In this document: piece by piece, positions 1-5,123 of the stretch
How the letters are laid out: each line of letters begins with the position of its first letter
Numbering within the stretch: the stretch's first letter is position 1
Source of the DNA: Paracoccaceae bacterium
Lineage (GTDB): Bacteria; Pseudomonadota; Alphaproteobacteria; Rhodobacterales; Rhodobacteraceae
Assembly (NCBI GenBank): GCA_015487335.1
Contig: WFPZ01000160.1
Location: forward strand, 1 to 5,123
Reading direction: 5' to 3'
Length of the DNA: 5,123 nt
The notes under the pieces: model-generated
Told to the model about the DNA's origin: nothing
Seen by the model: only the letters and a program-made list of their open reading frames with translations
Database searches by the model: none
Translations under genes and position numbers: made by a program

Positions 1-224
1 ATCGTCACCGGACGCTCGCCGGGGGGCAGGGGGGTCAGATCCCGCCCCTGCCACAGCACGCGCCCCGCGCTGGGGCGGATGAACCCGGCAATGGCGCTCA
101 GCAGGGTCGACTTGCCCGCCCCCGAAGGGCCGATCACCGCCACCATCGCGCCGGTCTCGACGGAGAAATCGGCGCGCAGCTCGAAACTGTCCTGCCGCAG
201 GGTCAGGCCTTCAAGTGTCAGCAT
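1..224 (-). CDS. thiQ: Thiamine ABC transporter ATP-binding protein ThiQ (N-terminal part, cut by window edge)
   Basis: This is the N-terminal 74 codons of an ABC ATPase; the rest lies beyond base 1. The protein begins MLTLEGLTLRQDSFELRADF and carries a clear Walker A P-loop, GPSGAGKST, at residues 32-40, followed by LLSAIAGFIRPSAGRVLWQG, the usual run after the P-loop in this superfamily. ThiQ is the cytoplasmic ATPase that powers thiamine/TPP import through ThiP. The assignment rests mainly on position, directly after thiB and thiP, because the Q-loop, signature motif and Walker B are outside the window. The ATG at 222-224 is supported by a GGGGAGG Shine-Dalgarno at 233-239 with an 8-base spacer. 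The gene starts inside the end of thiP (14-base overlap), which suggests translational coupling and roughly equal synthesis. A generic ABC ATPase is the only alternative, and the context makes it unlikely. Confidence 0.93.
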   Translation of the reverse strand, partial: MLTLEGLTLRQDSFELRADFSVETGAMVAVIGPSGAGKSTLLSAIAGFIRPSAGRVLWQGRDLTPLPPGERPVT

Positions 225-1785
225 TCACCCGGCCTCCCCTGTCGAACAGCCAGAACAGCGCAACCGCCAGCATCAGCAGCAAAAGCCCGGCCCCGGCGGC
301 ATCCTCCATACGGTAGGCGGCCATCAGGCGATAAAGCTGCAGCGGCAAGGTGGCCTGCTCGGGGTCGGCAAACAGCGCGATCACGCCAAGATCGCCCATG
401 CTCAGCGCCGCCGCAAGCCCTGCGGAAAAGCCGATCGGCCGGCGCAGGCGCGGCAAATGCAGATGCCGCAGCCGCGCCAGACCGCGCATGCCCAGGCTGT
501 CGGCCAGAGGCCCGAAGCGCCTCTCCACCCGGGCCACCGCCGGCACCAGGGCGCGCAGGGCGAACGGCAGGCTCATCGCGGCATTGACCACCACGGTGAC
601 CGGCAGCGCCAGCGCCACCGGATCGGCAACCGGATAGAGCAATATGAACAGCCCCGTGCCCATCACCAGCGGCGAGGCGGCCACCGAAAGATAGCCCAGC
701 GCCTCCAGCCAGCCTGCCAGCCGCCGCCCGCGCAGGTGCCACACGGCAAAGGCCAGCGGCAAGGCAAGCGCCAGAACCAGCACCGCCGAAGAAAGCGCCA
801 CCATGACGGAGCGCAGCGCCGCCGCCTGCACGGCGGGCGGCAGGCTGAACAGCGCCGGGGCGCCACGCAGCACGATCATGCCCAGCGGCAGCAGCAGGAA
901 GGCGGCGGCCAGCCCGATCCAGGCGGCATCGGCGATGCGGTGCCCCGGCCCGGCGGCCTCGGGGCGCTCGGCCACCCTGTCAAGCCCGCCACCGGTGGCC
1001 TGCGGCACCTGAACCCACAGCGCCAGCCCCGCCACCGCCGCGCCGATGGCGAACTGCACCAGCGCCAGCAGCGCCGCGCGGCCAAGGTCGAAGTCGAAGC
1101 GGAAGGCCTGGTAGATGGCCAGTTCCACCGTGGTGGCGCGCGGCCCGCCGCCAAGCGCCAGCACCACCGCGAAACTGGTGGTGCAGATCACGAAGATCAC
1201 CACGAAGGCCCCGGGCAAGACCTCGCGCAGCATCGGGCGCTCCAGCTCGCGGCCCACGTCGCGGGCCGAAAAGCCCAGCGAGGCGGCCAGGCGGAAGCGT
1301 TCGGCCGGGATCTCCAGCCAGCCCTGCAACAGCAGGCGGGTGGCCAGCGGCAGGTTGAAGAACACATGCGCCAGCACCACCCCGTGCAGCCCGTAGATCT
1401 GCACCGGCGGCAGGCCGAACCAGCCGAGAAACTGGCTGAGCAGCCCGGCCCGCCCGAACACCGCCAGAAGGCCCAGCACCGCGACGATGACCGGCAGGAT
1501 GAAGGGCGCGCCAAGCAGGGTGATCAGCACGCCCCGCCCGGCAAAGCGCCGCCGCGCCAGGGCGCGCGCCACCGGGATGGCCAGCGCCACGCTGATCAGG
1601 GCCGAGAGCGTGGCCTGCAGCAGCGTGAAACGCACCGCCGCCCAGTCGGACGGGCCGAGCCGGGCGGCGAATTCGGCCCGCCAGGCAACAGCGCCCAGCG
1701 TGCCCAGCGTCAGGGCCAGCACCACGGCCGCCGCCGCGATGCCCGCCCCGACGGCAAGGTTCAGTTTCCGGCCGCGCTCAGCCAT
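211..1785 (-). CDS. thiP: Thiamine ABC transporter permease ThiP
   Basis: A 524-residue integral membrane protein, close to the roughly 536 residues of E. coli ThiP. It forms the inner-membrane channel that accepts thiamine or its phosphates from ThiB and is driven by ThiQ. It consists of two fused permease halves, as in ThiP and other Fe3+/thiamine-type permeases: about residues 10-260 and 285-515, each with several hydrophobic segments. Each half has an EAA-type loop that docks the ATPase: EIPAERFRLAASLGFSARDV near 158-177 and a second one near 417-452 containing FGPLADSLGMRGLARLR. A charged, Pro/Gly-rich linker (about 262-284) joins the halves. The start at 1783-1785 lies 25 bases inside thiB and has only a weak purine-rich stretch upstream, so initiation probably depends on coupling to thiB translation. 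The gene ends inside thiQ. No frameshift or missing segment is visible. Confidence 0.95.
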   Translation of the reverse strand: MAERGRKLNLAVGAGIAAAAVVLALTLGTLGAVAWRAEFAARLGPSDWAAVRFTLLQATLSALISVALAIPVARALARRRFAGRGVLITLLGAPFILPVIVAVLGLLAVFGRAGLLSQFLGWFGLPPVQIYGLHGVVLAHVFFNLPLATRLLLQGWLEIPAERFRLAASLGFSARDVGRELERPMLREVLPGAFVVIFVICTTSFAVVLALGGGPRATTVELAIYQAFRFDFDLGRAALLALVQFAIGAAVAGLALWVQVPQATGGGLDRVAERPEAAGPGHRIADAAWIGLAAAFLLLPLGMIVLRGAPALFSLPPAVQAAALRSVMVALSSAVLVLALALPLAFAVWHLRGRRLAGWLEALGYLSVAASPLVMGTGLFILLYPVADPVALALPVTVVVNAAMSLPFALRALVPAVARVERRFGPLADSLGMRGLARLRHLHLPRLRRPIGFSAGLAAALSMGDLGVIALFADPEQATLPLQLYRLMAAYRMEDAAGAGLLLLMLAVALFWLFDRGGRVNADT

Positions 1786-2750
1786 TCGCTCAGCGCCGCA
1801 TCACGCACGCGCTGTGCCTCTTCGGGGCTGTAGAGCAGGGCCTTTTCCGGCTGGATCAGGGTCTCGAAACCGTCGGGCAGCCCCGAGGCGGGCACCACGG
1901 CCGGATACATCCAGTTGGTGGTCGGAATGATCGACTGGAAGGCATCGGAGACCATGAAGCGCAGGAACTTGTCGGCAAGCTCGGGCTGGTCGGTGGACGC
2001 CACCTTGCCGGCCACCTCCACCTGCATGTAGTGGCCCTCGTCGAAGGCCGCCGCCGCCTTGGTGTCGTCTCCCTCGGCGATCAGGTGATAGGCCGGCGAG
2101 GTGGTGTAGGAAAGCACCATGTCCGCCTCGCCCTCGAGGAACATGCCGTAGGCCTCGGACCAGCCCTTGGTGACGGTCACCACCCGGCGGTTGAGGCCCT
2201 CCCAGATTTCGCCCGCCCGGTCGCCGAATGCCGACTTGACCCACAGAAGCAGCCCCAGCCCCGGCGTGGAAGAGCGCGGATCCTGGATGACGATCGAGAG
2301 GTCGGAGTCGATCAGCTCGGCAAAGTTTCGGGGCGGGTTGGGCACTTTCGTCTTGTCGTAGACGAAGGCGAAATAGCCCCAGTCGTAGGGCAGGAACAGC
2401 GGGTCGTCCCACGCGATCGGCAGGTCGAAGGCCGCCTCCACCCCGTGCGGGGCGAACAGCCCCGTCTCGGCCGCTGCTGCGGTAAGGTTGGTGTCGAGCC
2501 CCAGAACCACATCGGCTTTGGTGCGCTCGCCCTCAAGCCGCAGCCGGGCCAGCAGCGCCGCCCCGTCGCCGGTGCCCACGAATTTCAGGTCGCAGTCGCA
2601 GATCTCTTCGAAGGCCTTTTCCACCTGCGGGCCGGGGCCCCAGTCGGATACGAAGCTGTCATAGGTATAGACGGTAAGCTCGGGCTTTTCCTGGGCCTGC
2701 ACGGCGCCAGCAATGGCCAGAATTCCCGCAGCGATGATCGGATATCTCAT
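1761..2750 (-). CDS. thiB: Thiamine/TPP periplasmic binding protein ThiB (TbpA)
   Basis: A 329-residue solute-binding protein, about the same length as E. coli TbpA/ThiB (327). It captures thiamine, thiamine phosphate and TPP in the periplasm and delivers them to ThiP. Residues 1-19 form a Sec signal peptide (hydrophobic core IIAAGILAIAGA, predicted cut after VQA). Stretches I recognise as hallmarks of the family are LTVYTYDSFVSDWGPGP (25-41), KADVVLGLDTNL (78-89), YDWGYFAFVYDK (122-133), STPGLGLLLW (161-170), VTVTKGWSEAYGMFL (191-205), LSYTTSPAYH (213-222) and NWMYP (279-283). The aromatic residues in these blocks fit the family's ligand-stacking site. Cys51 and Cys53 match the CxC pair in the E. 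coli protein. The ATG at 2748-2750 has a GGAGGA Shine-Dalgarno at 2757-2762 with a 6-base spacer. It is the first gene of thiBPQ and is controlled by the upstream TPP riboswitch. The end overlaps thiP. Confidence 0.98.
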   Translation of the reverse strand: MRYPIIAAGILAIAGAVQAQEKPELTVYTYDSFVSDWGPGPQVEKAFEEICDCDLKFVGTGDGAALLARLRLEGERTKADVVLGLDTNLTAAAAETGLFAPHGVEAAFDLPIAWDDPLFLPYDWGYFAFVYDKTKVPNPPRNFAELIDSDLSIVIQDPRSSTPGLGLLLWVKSAFGDRAGEIWEGLNRRVVTVTKGWSEAYGMFLEGEADMVLSYTTSPAYHLIAEGDDTKAAAAFDEGHYMQVEVAGKVASTDQPELADKFLRFMVSDAFQSIIPTTNWMYPAVVPASGLPDGFETLIQPEKALLYSPEEAQRVRDAALSEWLSAAGN

Positions 2751-2754
2751 GTCT

Positions 2755-2797
2755 CATCCTCCATGCACGACGGGCGGGGTTCGGTCAGAGGATGTCT
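2755..2797 (-). promoter_or_regulatory. Putative SD-sequestering expression platform of the TPP riboswitch
   Basis: CATCCTC (2788-2794) and GAGGATG (2755-2761) form 7 uninterrupted base pairs, with two further G-U pairs possible inward, around a C-rich loop. This would bury the thiB Shine-Dalgarno. The alternative fold pairs GGAGG in the 3' part of the aptamer (2805-2809) with CCTCT (2787-2791). That would free the Shine-Dalgarno but disrupt the aptamer, as expected for the TPP-free state. The pairings are visible by eye; the switching model is inferred and no folding energies were computed. Confidence 0.65.
2757..2762 (-). promoter_or_regulatory. Shine-Dalgarno sequence of thiB, target of riboswitch masking
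   Basis: GGAGGA on the minus strand lies 6 bases before the thiB ATG and is a near-ideal ribosome binding site. The heptamer GAGGATG (2755-2761), which includes most of it, is exactly complementary to CATCCTC at 2788-2794, just downstream of the TPP aptamer. The site can therefore be hidden in a hairpin. The complementarity is seen directly; the regulatory use is inferred. Confidence 0.85.
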
Positions 2798-2881
2798 CAC
2801 CTTCCCTCCGCCGGTCTTAACCGGTTCAGGTTCAACGGGTTTGCGCGAAGCATCTCAGCCCTGTGCGGGCACCCCGAGGTG
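2798..2881 (-). promoter_or_regulatory. TPP riboswitch (thi-box aptamer) of the thiBPQ operon
   Basis: On the minus strand the leader has the conserved thi-box elements in the right order. The P1 5' strand CACCT (2877-2881) is followed by CGGGGTGCC, a small P3 hairpin GCCC-GCACA-GGGC, and the pyrimidine-sensing CTGAGA (2853-2858). Next come ACCCGTTGAACCTGA (TTGAACCTGA at 2826-2835), the P5 hairpin CCGG/CCGG (2821-2824 with 2811-2814), CGGAGGGA, and the P1 3' strand AGGTG (2798-2802), which pairs fully with the 5' strand. This RNA binds thiamine pyrophosphate and represses thiamine biosynthesis or uptake genes. The aptamer ends 47 bases before thiB. No T-run or strong terminator hairpin lies between them, whereas an SD-masking pairing does, so control at translation initiation is favoured over attenuation. 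Confidence 0.97.
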
Positions 2882-3024
2882 GGGCCGTGTCTAAGGGGCA
2901 ATCCCCGGAGGTGCAAGGCGAAACCTGTCGCACGCCACGCGCCTGGCCGGCGAAGGCCTGCATTGCGAACATTGAGCTTTTCCGGCCCATGGCCTAGACC
3001 GGAAGCCGATCAGGAGCAAAGCCC
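2882..3024. promoter_or_regulatory. Divergent control region between thiBPQ and aroC
   Basis: This 143-base gap must hold the promoters for both directions. Toward aroC, TTGAGC (2972-2977) lies 17 bases before TAGACC (2995-3000), a weak sigma70-like pair. Toward thiB, TTGCAC (minus strand, 2911-2916) is followed after 16 bases by TTAGAC, also a poor -10 match. Between the latter two boxes is a GGGG-ATTG-CCCC inverted repeat (2895-2906). None of these promoters is convincing, and I see no recognisable repressor operator. Confidence 0.35.
3012..3016 (+). promoter_or_regulatory. Ribosome binding site of aroC
   Basis: AGGAG lies 8 bases before the ATG at 3025-3027 and fixes that codon as the aroC start. 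This agrees with the family N-terminus MSLNTFG, which normally begins at the initiator methionine. Confidence 0.85.
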
Positions 3025-4128
3025 ATGAGCCTCAACACCTTCGGACATCTGTTTCGCATCACCACCTGGGGCGAAAGCCACGGCCCCGCCATCGGCGCCA
3101 CGGTAGACGGCTGCCCGCCGGGGGTGCCGCTGGAGGCGGCGATGCTTCAGCGCTGGCTCGACCGGCGCAGGCCGGGGCAGTCGCGCTACACCACCCAGCG
3201 GCGCGAGGCCGACGAGGTGGAAATCCTTTCCGGGGTCTACGAAGGCCAGACCACCGGCACCCCGATCCAGCTGCTGATCCGCAACACCGACCAGCGTTCG
3301 AAGGATTACGGCGACATCGCCGGGAAGTTCCGCCCCGGCCATGCCGATATCACCTACTGGCTGAAATACGGCATCCGGGATCCGCGCGGCGGCGGGCGTT
3401 CTTCGGCGCGGGAAACCGCCAGCCGGGTGGCCGCCGGCGGCGTGGCGCGCGAGGTGCTCAAGGCACTGGTGCCGGGGCTGAAGATCACCGGCTACATGGT
3501 GCAGATGGGACCGCATGAGATTGACCGCGCCCGGTTCGACTGGGAGGAGATCTCCCGCAACCCGTTCTGGGCGCCGGACGCCGCCGCCGCCGCCGACTGG
3601 GCCGTCTACCTGGACGGGCTGCGCAAGGCCGGCAGTTCGGTGGGCGCGGTGGTGGAGGTGACGATCTCGGGCGCGCCGCCGGGGCTTGGCGCCCCGGTCT
3701 ATGGCAAGCTCGATGCTGATCTGGCGGCGGCGATGATGTCCATCAATGCGGTCAAGGGGGTGGAGATCGGCGAGGGCATGGCCGCGGCGCGGCTGACCGG
3801 TGAGGCCAATGCCGACGAGATCCGCATGGGCGCGAACGGGCCGGAGTTCGGCTCCAACCACGCCGGGGGAATTCTGGGCGGCATCTCGACCGGGCAGGAC
3901 ATCGTGGTGCGCTTCGCGGTCAAGCCGACCTCTTCCATTCTCACGCCGCGCAAGACAGTCACCAGATCGGGGGAAAACACCGAAATCGTGACGAAGGGCA
4001 GGCATGACCCATGTGTCGGCATCCGCGCCGTTCCGGTGGGCGAGGCGATGGCGGCCTGCGTGATCCTCGATCATCTGCTGCTGCACCGCGCCCAGGTGGG
4101 CGAGGGGCCGCGCGGACGGATCGGCTGA
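3025..4128 (+). CDS. aroC: Chorismate synthase AroC
   Basis: A complete 367-residue chorismate synthase of normal length. It catalyses the last shikimate-pathway step: trans-1,4 elimination of phosphate from 5-enolpyruvylshikimate-3-phosphate to give chorismate, using reduced FMN, in the cytoplasm. Chorismate feeds aromatic amino acids, folate and quinones. All three family signatures are present: GESHGPAIG (16-24, with the conserved His19), GGGRSSARETASRVAAGG (122-139), and KGRHDPCVGIRAVPVGEAMA (324-343). The FRPGHADITY block (102-111) carries the second conserved His106. RRRPGQSRYTTQRREADEVEILSGV (47-71) and NHAGGILGGISTG (278-290) are also typical. The start is supported by AGGAG at 3012-3016. 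The gene is divergent from thiBPQ and convergent with the DMT transporter gene, ending 4 bases from its stop. The link to thiamine uptake appears positional only. No missing residue or frameshift is visible. Confidence 0.98.
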   Translation: MSLNTFGHLFRITTWGESHGPAIGATVDGCPPGVPLEAAMLQRWLDRRRPGQSRYTTQRREADEVEILSGVYEGQTTGTPIQLLIRNTDQRSKDYGDIAGKFRPGHADITYWLKYGIRDPRGGGRSSARETASRVAAGGVAREVLKALVPGLKITGYMVQMGPHEIDRARFDWEEISRNPFWAPDAAAAADWAVYLDGLRKAGSSVGAVVEVTISGAPPGLGAPVYGKLDADLAAAMMSINAVKGVEIGEGMAAARLTGEANADEIRMGANGPEFGSNHAGGILGGISTGQDIVVRFAVKPTSSILTPRKTVTRSGENTEIVTKGRHDPCVGIRAVPVGEAMAACVILDHLLLHRAQVGEGPRGRIG

Positions 4129-4140
4129 GGGCTCAGCCGG
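4121..4140. terminator. Hairpin between convergent aroC and DMT transporter gene, containing both stop codons
   Basis: CGGCTGA (4122-4128) and TCAGCCG (4133-4139) form a perfect 7-bp stem with a GGGC loop, and a G-U pair could extend it on the plus-strand transcript. The TGA in the left arm is the aroC stop, and the right arm read on the other strand is the transporter stop. The fold is symmetrical, so it could protect or end both transcripts. It lacks a T-tract on either side, so it is not a canonical intrinsic terminator; Rho-assisted ending or 3'-end stabilisation is possible. Confidence 0.5.
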
Positions 4141-4999
4141 GCCGGCGCGAAAGCTGCACCGCCAGGATTCCGCCGGCAATCACCACGACGCCGATCAGAT
4201 CAAGCAGGCGCAGCGCCTCGCCCAGCACCAGCGCGGCAATTGCCACGCCGAGAAACGGGTTGAGGAAATGGAAGGTGGCGGCCCGGACCGCGCCGATGCG
4301 CCCCACCAGCGCGAACCACACCCAGGTGGCCAGAAGCCCCGGCACCAGCGTCGTATAGGTGAAGGCGGCGATCAGCTGCCAGCTCCAGCTTACCTGCCAG
4401 CTTTCGAAGGCCAGCGCCCAGAGGCCCAGCGCCAGCGCCCCCACCAGCATCTGCAGCCCCACGATCATCAGCAGGTTGCCCCCCGAGGTGGCGCCGCGCA
4501 CCGCCAGCGTGGCGAAGGTCAGCGCCACCGCCCCGCCTGCGGCCAGCGCCACGCCCTGGATGTCGGCCCCGCCGGTCAGCCGCGTGCCCATGATCAGCAC
4601 CACCCCGGCCATGCCCGCCACCAGGCCGGCCAGGCCCAGGGGGGCGATGCGCTCTCCCAGCAGAAGCCAGCTTGCCAGGGCCACGAGAAGCGGCAGGCTG
4701 GAGGCGATGATGGCAGCCAGCGAGGCCTCCACCGTCTGCATGGCCACGAAGTTGAGCCCCAGGTAGAGTGCGTTCTGGCAGATGCCGAAGATCGCCGTGG
4801 CGCGCCACTGGGCCGGGGTCAGGCGCCAGCTCTGGCCCATGCGGGCGGCGATCAGAACCGCCAGGGTGCCCGAGATGACAAAGCGGATTGCCAGCGCACT
4901 CACCGGTGGGGCATCGGCGACGATGATCCGCGCCGAGCTGAATGCCGACGACCACATCAGGGCAAAGGCCAGCCCCATGGCGATTGCGCGCAGGTCCAT
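4133..4999 (-). CDS. DMT superfamily (EamA domain) inner-membrane transporter
   Basis: A 288-residue, very hydrophobic protein with about ten predicted membrane segments and two EamA repeats, roughly residues 7-138 and 148-283. Each repeat ends in the typical pattern: LLLGERIAPLGLAGLVAGMAG (112-132) and LNPFLGVAIAALVLGEALRL (246-265) followed by a hydrophobic last helix. The family exports or exchanges amino acids, their derivatives or other small metabolites; the substrate cannot be read from the sequence. I chose the ATG at 4997-4999 over the in-frame GTG at 5003-5005 because GGAG at 5005-5008 then sits 5 bases upstream, whereas with the GTG it would overlap the start codon. MDLRAIAMGLAFALMWSSAF begins directly with the first membrane helix, as usual. 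The gene converges with aroC and lies just below a strong terminator and an HU-like gene. A role in thiamine or aromatic metabolite transport is only a guess. Confidence 0.93.
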   Translation of the reverse strand: MDLRAIAMGLAFALMWSSAFSSARIIVADAPPVSALAIRFVISGTLAVLIAARMGQSWRLTPAQWRATAIFGICQNALYLGLNFVAMQTVEASLAAIIASSLPLLVALASWLLLGERIAPLGLAGLVAGMAGVVLIMGTRLTGGADIQGVALAAGGAVALTFATLAVRGATSGGNLLMIVGLQMLVGALALGLWALAFESWQVSWSWQLIAAFTYTTLVPGLLATWVWFALVGRIGAVRAATFHFLNPFLGVAIAALVLGEALRLLDLIGVVVIAGGILAVQLSRRPG

Positions 5000-5004
5000 C
5001 TTCA

Positions 5005-5008
5005 CTCC
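5005..5008 (-). promoter_or_regulatory. Ribosome binding site of the DMT transporter gene
   Basis: GGAG on the minus strand lies 5 bases before the ATG at 4997-4999. It decides this start over the in-frame GTG two codons earlier, whose first base is part of the motif. The site lies only 3 bases after the T-run of the preceding terminator. Confidence 0.7.
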
Positions 5009-5011
5009 AGC

Positions 5012-5039
5012 AAAAAGGGCCGCCCGGCGGCGACCCTTT
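5012..5039 (-). terminator. Intrinsic terminator after the HU-like gene
   Basis: On the minus strand AAAGGG-T-CGCC, loop GCCG, GGCG-G-CCCTTT forms an 11-bp stem with one internal U-G pair in the RNA, ending in five consecutive T residues (5012-5016). It begins 24 bases after the stop codon of the upstream gene. This is the classic Rho-independent arrangement and by far the best terminator in the window. Confidence 0.88.
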
Positions 5040-5063
5040 CCGAAATTCCCGGGATTTACAAGA

Positions 5064-5123
5064 TCAGCCGTTGACGCTGTCCTTGAGCGCCTTGGCGATG
5101 GTCATCTTCACCACCTTGTCGGC
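5064..5123 (-). CDS. C-terminal end of a probable HU-type DNA-binding protein (partial)
   Basis: Only the last 19 codons and a TGA stop (5064-5066) are in the window. The encoded tail is ADKVVKMTIAKALKDSVNG. The ending KALKDSVN after an alternating hydrophobic strand (VVKMTI) resembles the C-terminus of HU/IHF-family nucleoid proteins, where a strand is followed by GKALKDAVN. HU bends DNA and binds it non-specifically as a dimer. The strong terminator just downstream fits an abundant, highly expressed protein. The fragment is too short to be sure: the usual Gly before KALKD is Ala here, and the DNA-binding arms are not visible. Confidence 0.5.
   Translation of the reverse strand, partial: ADKVVKMTIAKALKDSVNG

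Noticed and set aside
79..1833. 584-codon open frame on the plus strand, opposite thiP and the end of thiB.
   Set aside because: It is antisense to well-recognised genes. Its product is a low-complexity Gln/Arg/His/Gly-rich string with no domain pattern, as expected from the complement of GC-rich coding DNA.
2755..2757. An ATG on the minus strand inside the thiB ribosome binding region, as a possible upstream start.
   Set aside because: It is out of frame with thiB and too close to GGAGGA to be used. The ATG at 2748-2750 gives a proper signal peptide.
2031..2894. 287-codon plus-strand frame opposite thiB and its leader.
   Set aside because: It runs through both an established gene and the riboswitch in antisense, with no recognisable protein features.
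2895..2906. GGGG-CAAT-CCCC inverted repeat in the divergent region, as a terminator or operator.
   Set aside because: A 4-bp stem with a 4-base loop is expected often in DNA this GC-rich, no T-tract follows, and it matches no operator I know.
2792..3028. 78-codon plus-strand frame ending in an ATGA overlap with the aroC start, which could pass for a leader peptide.
   Set aside because: Its first third is the complement of the TPP aptamer, whose sequence is constrained for RNA structure. I see no good ribosome binding site, and the product is Arg/Pro-rich without homology I recognise. The ATGA overlap is probably chance.
3010..4179. 389-codon open frame on the minus strand, opposite aroC.
   Set aside because: It covers almost exactly the chorismate synthase gene in antisense. 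Its product is Arg/His/Ala/Gly-rich without recognisable motifs, so it is a composition artefact.
5003..5005. GTG as the start codon of the DMT transporter.
   Set aside because: The only Shine-Dalgarno-like sequence (GGAG, 5005-5008) would overlap it. The ATG two codons later has correct spacing.
4268..5074. 268-codon plus-strand open frame opposite the DMT transporter.
   Set aside because: It is antisense to a clear membrane transporter, its product is low-complexity Gln/His/Arg/Gly-rich, and it crosses the terminator on the opposite strand.

Overview
The window is very GC-rich and densely coding, with strong G/C preference at third codon positions. That base composition, the gene families and the thiamine uptake operon behind a thi-box suggest an alphaproteobacterium, possibly of the Rhodobacterales. 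The taxon is an inference; no marker gene is present.

Left part (1-2881, minus strand): a thiamine/thiamine-pyrophosphate ABC importer operon in the order thiB (periplasmic binding protein), thiP (fused two-domain permease), thiQ (ATPase, cut by the window edge). The genes overlap by 25 and 14 bases. Ahead of thiB lies a well-preserved TPP riboswitch (2798-2881). The short leader after it can fold so that the thiB Shine-Dalgarno sequence is masked, and there is no U-tract terminator. This points to TPP repression of translation initiation, passed down the operon through the overlaps.

Middle (2882-3024): a 143-base divergent control region serving thiB on the minus strand and aroC on the plus strand.

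Right part: aroC (3025-4128, plus), a complete chorismate synthase of the shikimate pathway. It converges with a minus-strand DMT/EamA-family inner-membrane transporter (4133-4999) across a 4-base gap, where a perfect 7-bp hairpin contains both stop codons. Upstream of the transporter is a strong intrinsic terminator (5012-5039), then the last 19 codons of another minus-strand gene whose tail resembles an HU-type DNA-binding protein.

The window looks like ordinary chromosomal core-metabolism DNA. I see no insertion sequence, phage gene, CRISPR array, tRNA/rRNA or new multi-gene system. The features most worth a second look are regulatory: the TPP riboswitch with its probable SD-masking switch, the stop-codon hairpin between aroC and the transporter, and the terminator that sits directly against the transporter's ribosome binding site.
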